Source: an uncultured Oscillospiraceae bacterium (lineage in GTDB: Bacteria; Bacillota; Clostridia; Oscillospirales; Oscillospiraceae). From it: a stretch of 9,863 nt of DNA. The stretch is taken from contig CAJUCA010000009.1 in the NCBI GenBank assembly GCA_910585265.1, forward strand, positions 67,707 through 77,569, read 5' to 3'. The notes beneath the pieces are model-generated. The model was not told the origin of the DNA and did not search any database. It was given only the letters and a program-made list of their open reading frames with translations. A program made the translations under genes and the position numbers. Shown here piece after piece: positions 1 through 4,191 of the stretch (within the stretch, counting starts at the first letter, position 1; each line of letters starts with the position of its first letter).

Positions 1-360
1 CAGCTGGCGGTGAGCTACGAGCCGGCGGAGCTGCGGGGCGGCGAGCTTCCCACCACGGAGGACGCGGGGGCGGAGCAGCCGGCGGCGGAGGAAGAACTTC
101 CCCCGTTTGTGCCTGAGTATGATCCACAGGTGGAGGATTCCACCCCTGTCAGCCCTGACACGCCCGTCAAGACTTTGGCGGTTTGCCCGGTGGAGGGCTG
201 CACCGCCTGGGGCACCCATACCCATGACGGCGCGACCTACCTGTGCAGCGGGGGCCACTGCGGCGGCGTGTGCGACGGGAGCTGCGCGGCGGGGGTCCCC
301 TCCGGCGGACGGCACCATGGCGCGGGCAATGGGAACGGCCACCACGGCGGACACCACTAA
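1..360 (+). CDS. C-terminal part of an unrecognised Cys/His-rich protein (5' end outside window)
   Basis: The frame is open from base 1 with no stop before TAA at 358-360, so the gene almost certainly begins left of the window. The GTG at 10 has no convincing ribosome binding site and is unlikely to be the true start. The visible 119 residues have two parts. The first is an acidic, Pro/Glu/Ala-rich, probably disordered stretch (about residues 1-55). The second is a compact Cys-rich module containing CPVEGC and later CSGGHC, VCDGSC and paired His residues (THTHDG), ending in a Gly/His-rich tail (GNGNGHHGGHH). The Cys and His spacing suggests metal binding, but that is inference. No signal peptide or membrane segment is visible in this part. 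I do not recognise the family. A strong terminator follows 10 bp after the stop, so this is the last gene of its transcription unit. Confidence 0.75.
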   Translation, partial: QLAVSYEPAELRGGELPTTEDAGAEQPAAEEELPPFVPEYDPQVEDSTPVSPDTPVKTLAVCPVEGCTAWGTHTHDGATYLCSGGHCGGVCDGSCAAGVPSGGRHHGAGNGNGHHGGHH

Positions 361-370
361 GAACGCGAAC

Positions 371-406
371 AAGCACCCCCGGCACAGCCGGGGGTGCTTG
401 CCTTTT
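371..406 (+). terminator. Rho-independent terminator of the Cys/His-rich gene
   Basis: A perfect 13-bp inverted repeat (371-383 with 387-399, stem AAGCACCCCCGGC) has a 3-base loop and is followed by GCCTTTT. The T tract is short but the stem is very stable. Read leftward, the hairpin is followed by GTTCGCGTTCTT, so it may also stop the proposed antisense RNA coming from 673. Confidence 0.85.
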
Positions 407-426
407 GCCGGTTCCTGTGGTATACT
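398..426 (+). promoter_or_regulatory. Rightward promoter of the small-peptide RNA
   Basis: The -35 candidate is TTGCCT (398-403), followed by a 17-bp spacer and then an extended -10, TGG-TATACT (-10 hexamer 421-426). The predicted transcription start is near 433. That places a small GCCCC/GGGGC hairpin (434-449) at the very 5' end of the RNA. The -35 overlaps the tail of the preceding terminator, so the promoter is insulated from upstream transcription. Confidence 0.65.
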
Positions 427-482
427 GACAGCGGCCCCGCAAAAGGGGCTTGGGTGCTGTGTGTTTGAGTTGCTATGGCAGC

Positions 483-514
483 TGGTCACATTTGTCCCCG
501 AAAGAGGGTGACCA
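483..514 (+). promoter_or_regulatory. Hairpin covering the ribosome binding site of the small peptide
   Basis: A 7-bp inverted repeat, TGGTCAC (483-489) with GTGACCA (508-514), brackets the purine-rich stretch AAAGAGGG (501-508), the only possible Shine-Dalgarno for the ATG at 516. The right arm ends one base before that ATG. Folding would hold the initiation region in a closed stem-loop. Sequestered initiation sites are typical of type I toxin mRNAs, but the regulatory role here is inferred. Confidence 0.5.
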
Positions 515-515
515 C

Positions 516-602
516 ATGATGCTGATCACTGTGACGTTTCACGTCAGGGAATGGGCAGTTACCATTCAAGTGAGATGCAGAAACCGCCACTCTGGCAAGT
601 GA
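516..602 (+). CDS. Possible 28-residue basic small peptide (type I toxin-like)
   Basis: ATG at 516 (a second ATG follows directly) runs to TGA at 600-602. The peptide begins MMLITVTFHVREWAVTI and ends CRNRHSGK. It has a hydrophobic, beta-branched first half broken by Arg-Glu, and a strongly basic tail. I associate short peptides of the type TVTFHV...NRHSGK with recurring small intergenic loci in gut Clostridia, but that is memory, not a search. Support comes mainly from context: its own promoter at 398-426, a purine-rich site (AAAGAGGG) 7 bases upstream, a hairpin over that site, a hairpin containing the stop codon, and a consensus promoter on the opposite strand. The hydrophobic segment is short for a membrane toxin. 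The RNA itself could be the functional product, or the peptide copy could be degenerate. Confidence 0.45.
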   Translation: MMLITVTFHVREWAVTIQVRCRNRHSGK

Positions 603-608
603 CGGTTT
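581..608 (+). other. Stem-loop enclosing the small peptide's stop codon
   Basis: AAACCG (581-586) pairs with CGGTTT (603-608), and CACT (588-591) pairs with AGTG (598-601), with one C-A mismatch and a 6-base loop. The TGA stop lies in the right arm. Little T tract follows on either strand, so this is probably a structural element, or a weak terminator or antisense contact site, rather than a main terminator. Two smaller stems follow: CCGC/GCGG at 651-664 and CACC/GGTG at 665-679. Confidence 0.55.
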
Positions 609-679
609 CTTAGGTCATTTCTGAGAAATCAAGTTCCTTAGTCGGATCAGCCGCCAACACGCGGCACCCTTCTATGGTG

Positions 680-708
680 ATTATACCCCACGGCGCGGCC
701 CTTGTCAA
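680..708 (-). promoter_or_regulatory. Consensus leftward sigma-A promoter (antisense promoter)
   Basis: On the minus strand, TTGACA (703-708) and TATAAT (680-685) are separated by exactly 17 bp. Both hexamers match the vegetative consensus perfectly, the only fully consensus promoter in this window. It points away from ldh and into the small-peptide cassette, with no protein gene in its direction, which is why an antisense RNA is proposed. Confidence 0.8.
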
Positions 709-739
709 GGCCAACCCCGTGGGGTTTGCCTTTGATTTT
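709..739 (+). terminator. Probable rightward terminator of the small-peptide RNA (weakly bidirectional)
   Basis: GGC (709-711) plus AACCCC (713-718) pair with GGGGTT (721-726) plus GCC (728-730), with one mismatch and a 2-base turn. Plus-strand tail is TTTGATTTTA, a fair terminator tail. On the minus strand the tail is only TTGACA, so it would be a poor terminator for ldh, although it is the only hairpin behind the ldh stop codon. Confidence 0.5.
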
Positions 740-1685
740 ACGGCAGCTCCAGGCCCTCAATGACCTCCCGGAGCTGGGCGGCGGAGGAATTGAGGGCCTC
801 CCGCTCTCCGTCCGCCAGGGGTATGTCCAGGATCTGCTCCACCCCACGGCGGCCCACGATGGACGGGATGCTCAAGGCCAGCTCCCGCAGGCCGTACTGC
901 CCGCCCAGCACCACCGACACCGGGAGGATGGCCCGTTCGTCCTTCATGATACACTCCGCGATCCGGGCCACCGCCATGGCGATGCCGTAGTAGGTGGCCC
1001 CCTTGCGCTTGATGATCTCGTAGGCACTGTCCCGCACGTCCTCGTAGATGCGCTGCTCCGCCTCCCGGTGGCTGGTGTGGCCCCGCATTTCGCAGAAATC
1101 GTCCAGGGGCACCCCGGACACGTTGGCCCCGCTCCACACCGCCAGCTCGCTGTCCCCGTGCTCCCCGATGATGACGGCGTGTATGCCCCGGCTGTCCACG
1201 TTCAGGTGCTCGCCCAGCAGGTATTTCAGGCGGGCGGAGTCCAGCACCGTCCCCGAGCCCAGCACCCGGTGGGCGGGGTAGCCGGAGATGCGGAAGGCGG
1301 CGTAGGTCAGCACGTCCACCGGGTTGGAGACGATGAGCAGGATGCCCTCGAAGGGGCGGGCGGTGATCTGGGGGATGATGGCGTTGAGAATGTTCACGTT
1401 CTGGCCGATGAGCTCCAGCCGGGTCTGGCCGGGCTTCTGGTTGGCCCCGGCGGTGATGACGATCAGGGCGCAGTCGGACAGGTCGTCGTAGGTCCCGGCG
1501 TACACGTCCATGGCGGCGATATAGGGCAGGCCGTGGCTGAGGTCCATGGCCTCGCCCTCCGCCTTGTCCCGGTTGGCGTCGATGAGCACTAATTCGCTGA
1601 ACAGGCCCCGCTGGATCAGGCTGAAGGCACAGGCGGAGCCTACGAAGCCGCAGCCAATGACGGCGGCCTTGCGGTGGTTGAGCAT
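738..1685 (-). CDS. ldh: L-lactate dehydrogenase
   Basis: This cytoplasmic enzyme interconverts pyruvate and L-lactate with NADH/NAD+, a fermentative NADH sink. The 315 residues match the usual family length. The NAD-binding Rossmann motif is GCGFVG (11-16). Active-site residues are all present: Gln83 in ANQKPG (the position that selects pyruvate; malate dehydrogenases have Arg), Arg89, Asp149 and Arg152 in LDSAR, the catalytic His176 in GEHGDSE, and Thr231 near the substrate pocket. Start: ATG at 1685, with AAGGGGG about 8 bases upstream. That site lies in a hairpin (1691-1735), which may control initiation. It is the last gene of the minus-strand cluster, 54 bp behind a zinc-ribbon miniprotein gene. 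No fructose-1,6-bisphosphate site was assigned. Malate dehydrogenase is the alternative, disfavoured by Gln83. Confidence 0.95.
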   Translation of the reverse strand: MLNHRKAAVIGCGFVGSACAFSLIQRGLFSELVLIDANRDKAEGEAMDLSHGLPYIAAMDVYAGTYDDLSDCALIVITAGANQKPGQTRLELIGQNVNILNAIIPQITARPFEGILLIVSNPVDVLTYAAFRISGYPAHRVLGSGTVLDSARLKYLLGEHLNVDSRGIHAVIIGEHGDSELAVWSGANVSGVPLDDFCEMRGHTSHREAEQRIYEDVRDSAYEIIKRKGATYYGIAMAVARIAECIMKDERAILPVSVVLGGQYGLRELALSIPSIVGRRGVEQILDIPLADGEREALNSSAAQLREVIEGLELP

Positions 1686-1690
1686 GGGAA

Positions 1691-1735
1691 AACCCCCTTC
1701 TGTTTTCGGATAGTTTGCCCGGAACAGAGGGGGTT
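1691..1735 (-). promoter_or_regulatory. Hairpin between the zinc-ribbon gene and ldh, containing the ldh ribosome binding site
   Basis: On the minus strand AACCCCCTCTGTT (1723-1735) pairs with AACAGAAGGGGGTT (1691-1704), with one bulged A and an 18-base loop. The 3' arm carries the ldh Shine-Dalgarno AAGGGGG and is followed by TTTTCCC and then the ATG. The element could act as a leaky terminator or attenuator, an mRNA-processing or stability stem, or an RBS block. Which of these applies cannot be decided from sequence. Confidence 0.6.
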
Positions 1736-1739
1736 ATGC

Positions 1740-1994
1740 CTATTTGTCCAGCCGCTGGCGGCAGTAGGGGCAGAAGGAGATGCCGCGGCCCAGGCTCCAG
1801 GCCAGGTTCCAGCCCAGAAGCTGGCCGCAGTGGGGACAACGCCACAGGGAGAAGGCGCAGGCGATGAAGGCCGTCAGCAGGGCGGCGGACAGCAGGCCCA
1901 GGAGGATGCTGTCCAGCAGGGCGGCCAGCAGGAGGGACAGGGCCAGGGCGGCCAGCAGGGAGAGCAGGATGTTGCGGGCTTTTGGGAGCTTCAT
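1740..1994 (-). CDS. Small membrane protein with C-terminal zinc ribbon (copy 2)
   Basis: An 84-residue protein of no recognised named family. Two hydrophobic, Leu/Ala-rich helices (about residues 8-27 and 29-49) are followed by a cytosol- or surface-facing zinc-ribbon tail with CPHC (Cys53, Cys56) and CPYC (Cys75, Cys78). The start at ATG 1994 (MKLPKARN) is chosen over an upstream in-frame ATG at 2060. It has AGAGGCG about 8 bases before it, begins 13 bp after the preceding stop, and aligns with the start of the neighbouring paralogue (both begin MKL). The first CxxC falls at identical residue numbers (53/56) in both copies, and both carry WRCPHCG, so a tandem duplication with later divergence is likely. 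The gap between its two Cys pairs is longer (18 residues versus 11). Function unknown; metal binding is inferred from the cysteines. Confidence 0.8.
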   Translation of the reverse strand: MKLPKARNILLSLLAALALSLLLAALLDSILLGLLSAALLTAFIACAFSLWRCPHCGQLLGWNLAWSLGRGISFCPYCRQRLDK

Positions 1995-2007
1995 GAGGTT
2001 CGCCTCT

Positions 2008-2247
2008 TTATGGGAGATCGTCCAGCCGGCGGCCGCAGCCGGGGCAGTATTTGGGGTCATCCCGGCCCAGATGCCTGCCGCAGTGGGGGCATCGCCACCA
2101 GGCCAGGTTGACCCCTATCAAGGCCACGGCAAAGGCCAGCGTCGGCCAGAGAAATACTATGGAATTTGTGATGCCAAACAGGGCCGCCATCAGAATACAG
2201 CCCCCCATGAGGGCATAGATCAGGTATTTGACTTGTTTCAGCTTCAT
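2008..2247 (-). CDS. Small membrane protein with C-terminal zinc ribbon (copy 1)
   Basis: A 79-residue protein with two predicted membrane helices (about residues 8-26 and 29-50) and a classical zinc-ribbon tail: Cys53-x2-Cys56 in CPHCGRHL and Cys68-x2-Cys71 in CPGCGRRL. The start at ATG 2247 (MKLKQVKYL) is favoured by AAGGAGCGG immediately upstream. An in-frame ATG at 2277 would overlap the end of the pseudouridine synthase gene and has no good site. It lies 16 bp downstream of that gene and 13 bp upstream of its paralogue, so co-transcription is very likely. No enzymatic motif is visible, and I do not assign a function. Confidence 0.82.
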   Translation of the reverse strand: MKLKQVKYLIYALMGGCILMAALFGITNSIVFLWPTLAFAVALIGVNLAWWRCPHCGRHLGRDDPKYCPGCGRRLDDLP

Positions 2248-2263
2248 GCTCCGCTCCTTTCCG

Positions 2264-3175
2264 TTATTGCAGGCCATAACGGTTCAGCACCGCCGTGAAC
2301 CAGTCCGGGAGGGGGGCCTCCACCGTCAGGCGTTCCCCGGTGGAGGGGTGGGTGAAGGTGAGCTGCGCCGCGTGGAGGCACTGCCCCGCCAGGCCGGGGA
2401 CGGGCTTTTTCCCGCCGTACACCGTGTCGCCCAGGAGGGGGTGGCCCAGGTGGGCCAGATGGACGCGGATCTGGTGGGTGCGGCCCGTCTCCAGGCGGCA
2501 GGTCAGGTGGGTGAGGCCCTTTTGGCTGTCCACCACCTGCCAGTGGGTGACGGCCTCCCGGCCGTCCGGCACCACGGCCATCCGCTTGCGGTCGGCGCGG
2601 TGGCGGGCGATGGGGGCGGAGACGGTGCCGCTGTCCTCCCGGAAGCCGCCCGCCGCCACGGCGTGGTACAGGCGGAACAGGGAGTGGTCCTGGAGCTGGG
2701 CGGCCAAGGACAGGTGGGCGCGGTCGTTTTTGGCGGCGATGATCAGGCCGGAGGTGTCCCGGTCGATGCGGTGGACGATGCCGGGGCGCAGCTCGCCGTT
2801 GATGCCGGAGAGGGTATTGCCGCAGTGATATAACAGGGCGTTGACTAACGTGCCGTCCGGGTGGCCGGGGGCGGGGTGGACCACCATGCCCACCGGCTTG
2901 TTCACCACGATCACGTCCCCGTCCTCGTAGGCCACGTCCAGGGGGATGTCCTGGGGGGTGAGGCCGATGGGCTGGGGCTGGGGGGGCGTGATCAGGAGGG
3001 TGTCCCCGGGCTGGAGGCGGGCGTTTTTTTTCAGCGGCCTGCCGTCCAGTGTCACCCGGCCCTCCTCCAGCCACTTCTGGGCCGCCGAGCGGGTGAGGCC
3101 GTCCAGGGCGGCGGACAGGGCCGCGTCCGCCCGGTTTGGCTCACGGACCGTCAGGGGGAAGCTGGGCAGCGTCAT
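2264..3175 (-). CDS. rluD: RluD-family 23S rRNA-type pseudouridine synthase
   Basis: It isomerises uridine to pseudouridine in structured RNA, by family most likely 23S rRNA; the exact target site is not predictable here. The 303 residues match the RluD/YlyB size. An N-terminal S4-type RNA-binding domain spans about residues 10-65 (SAAQKWLEEGRV, then GDTL). The catalytic domain follows, with the signature HRIDRDTSGL at 135-144, where Asp138 is the catalytic aspartate, and the family motif GRTHQIRVHLAHLGHPLLGD at 231-250. Start: ATG at 3175, preceded by a strong AAGGAGGA 8 bases upstream that lies inside the end of lspA, so the two genes overlap by 35 bp and are probably translationally coupled. 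The lspA-rluD (ylyB) pairing is a known Firmicutes arrangement. Confidence 0.93.
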   Translation of the reverse strand: MTLPSFPLTVREPNRADAALSAALDGLTRSAAQKWLEEGRVTLDGRPLKKNARLQPGDTLLITPPQPQPIGLTPQDIPLDVAYEDGDVIVVNKPVGMVVHPAPGHPDGTLVNALLYHCGNTLSGINGELRPGIVHRIDRDTSGLIIAAKNDRAHLSLAAQLQDHSLFRLYHAVAAGGFREDSGTVSAPIARHRADRKRMAVVPDGREAVTHWQVVDSQKGLTHLTCRLETGRTHQIRVHLAHLGHPLLGDTVYGGKKPVPGLAGQCLHAAQLTFTHPSTGERLTVEAPLPDWFTAVLNRYGLQ

Positions 3176-3647
3176 CAGGGCCGTCCTCCTTTTTTTCGTC
3201 CTTGCCCACGTAGAACCACACGTACAGGAACAGCAGGGGCACGCCGACGGTGATGCAGCAGTCCGCCACGTTGAACACGGGGAAGTCCATAAACACCGTC
3301 TGGAGCATATCGGTGACGAAGCCGAACAGGGCCCGGTCGATGAGGTTGCCCACGCCCCCGGCCAGCACCAGGGCGGCGGCCCAGCGGCCCAGGGCGTTTT
3401 GGAAGAAGCCCTTGACGATGAGGGCGCACATCACCAGCACCACCAGGGCGGAGGTGAGGGTGAGCAGCCAGGTGTGCTGGCGCAGGAGGGAAAAGGCCGC
3501 GCCGGTGTTCTGGACGTAGGTCAGATCCAAAATGCCGGGGATGAAGGGGATGGAGCCGCCCAAGGGGATGCCGGTGCGGACGGCCAGCTTGGTGAGCTGG
3601 TCGCCGAGGATGAGGAGGACGGCGAGGATGGCGTAACCGTAATACAT
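3141..3647 (-). CDS. lspA: Lipoprotein signal peptidase (signal peptidase II)
   Basis: An integral membrane aspartic protease that removes the signal peptide from diacylglyceryl-prolipoproteins, leaving the lipidated cysteine at the N-terminus. The 168 residues have four hydrophobic segments (about 5-20, 58-79, 88-106, 127-147). Family motifs are all present: DQLTK (16-20), NTGAAFS (47-53), GGVGNLIDR (97-105, catalytic Asp104) and FNVADCCI (125-132, catalytic Asp129). The C-terminal tail is hydrophilic and acidic. Start: ATG at 3647, with AGAAAGG about 9 bases upstream. It is followed by the overlapping pseudouridine synthase gene and preceded at 25 bp by the low-GC NTF2-like gene. It would process lipoproteins genome-wide, but the germination C-like protein in this window lacks the cysteine it needs. 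Confidence 0.96.
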   Translation of the reverse strand: MYYGYAILAVLLILGDQLTKLAVRTGIPLGGSIPFIPGILDLTYVQNTGAAFSLLRQHTWLLTLTSALVVLVMCALIVKGFFQNALGRWAAALVLAGGVGNLIDRALFGFVTDMLQTVFMDFPVFNVADCCITVGVPLLFLYVWFYVGKDEKKEDGPDDAAQLPPDGP

Positions 3648-3672
3648 GGGATCAGCCTTTCTGTTTTATGGA

Positions 3673-4110
3673 TTAGAACCACAGGGCTTTTTCGTTCCGA
3701 AATTGCGGGGATGTGCTGTCCTGATAGGGATCATAGCGGTTCTCATTACAACCAAATTCCTTTAAAAAAGAGATTTTGCCATCCGGCATCCATTTTATGA
3801 GGGAGATTCCATCAAAAGCCTCCACAGCACCGTCGAGCATGGCATTTTTAAAGTACCACTCCACGATTGTTTGATCCTCTTTATGGAAAAACTGCTTGAT
3901 TTCCCACCGCAAAACAGTGCCGCGGGTGTTCCACTCGTCGAACCAGAGCTTGATTTTTGGGATGCCGTGATATTCCGGCCCCCAGCTCTCGATATAGACC
4001 ACATCATCGGAAAAAATACCGGCCATACCTAAATCGGCCTTTTTGAGCCACATATCAAACCATAGCCTGATGGTTGCTTCCCGCTGCTCCATTGTGTATT
4101 CACGCTCCAT
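3673..4110 (-). CDS. NTF2-like/SnoaL-like domain protein
   Basis: A 145-residue soluble protein that I assign to the NTF2-like superfamily by its pattern. An N-terminal amphipathic helix (EATIRLWFDMWLKK) is followed by a short D/E-rich loop (FSDDVVYIESWGPEYHG) and then alternating beta strands rich in aromatics (EIKQFFHKEDQTIVEWYF; GISLIKWMPDGKISFLKEF). Such proteins form a cone-shaped pocket and include isomerases, hydrolases and binding proteins; substrate cannot be told. Start: ATG at 4110, which lacks a good ribosome binding site. The in-frame ATG at 4092 has GGAG 12 bases ahead and is an alternative. GC is about 46% by hand count, against clearly higher GC in its neighbours. It sits right behind the nfnB terminator with its own possible promoter (4163-4191), so recent acquisition is likely. 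Confidence 0.8.
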   Translation of the reverse strand: MEREYTMEQREATIRLWFDMWLKKADLGMAGIFSDDVVYIESWGPEYHGIPKIKLWFDEWNTRGTVLRWEIKQFFHKEDQTIVEWYFKNAMLDGAVEAFDGISLIKWMPDGKISFLKEFGCNENRYDPYQDSTSPQFRNEKALWF

Positions 4111-4127
4111 TTATCGCTGCTGTCAGT

Positions 4128-4165
4128 AAAAAATAACTGCCGGGGCATAAACCCCGGCAGTTATT
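4128..4165 (-). terminator. Rho-independent terminator of nfnAB
   Basis: A perfect 14-bp stem (minus strand 4152-4165 with 4132-4145, core CTGCCGGGG/CCCCGGCAG) has a 6-base loop and is followed by a run of T on the minus strand (4128-4133). It begins 15 bp after the nfnB stop codon. The left arm overlaps a possible -10 box (4163-4168). Confidence 0.93.
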
Positions 4166-4191
4166 ATATCACAGCTTTTGTTATTTGGAAA
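4163..4191 (-). promoter_or_regulatory. Possible promoter of the NTF2-like gene, nested in the nfnB terminator
   Basis: On the minus strand there is TTTCCA (4186-4191, 4 of 6 consensus), a 17-bp spacer and an extended -10, TGA-TATAAT (hexamer 4163-4168, perfect). The predicted start near 4156 is inside the first arm of the terminator stem. Its transcript would therefore lack most of that arm and could escape the terminator, whereas read-through RNA from nfnB would fold it fully. Confidence 0.5.

Larger units (their letters stand above)
366..673 (-). ncRNA. Putative antisense (antitoxin-like) RNA
   Basis: The leftward promoter at 680-708 predicts a transcript starting near 673. It would run through the complement of the whole peptide ORF and its leader. 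No leftward gene exists before the window edge; the neighbouring gene (1-360) is on the other strand. The first strong structure that could end it is the perfect hairpin at 371-399, so the 3' end near 366 is a guess. Full complementarity to the peptide mRNA would make it a cis-acting antitoxin RNA. This is inference from promoter placement; no expression evidence exists. Confidence 0.4.

Noticed and set aside
107..511. A 134-codon plus-strand frame crossing the terminator at 371-406
   Set aside because: It overlaps the Cys/His-rich gene in another frame, runs through a strong terminator, and its Arg/Ala-rich product has no recognisable feature.
702..1592. A 296-codon plus-strand frame over ldh
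   Set aside because: Antisense to a complete Ldh with all active-site residues; composition typical of a shadow frame.
738..1685. Malate dehydrogenase as the identity of the lactate dehydrogenase gene
   Set aside because: The substrate-specificity position is Gln83 in ANQKPG, as in lactate dehydrogenases, not Arg.
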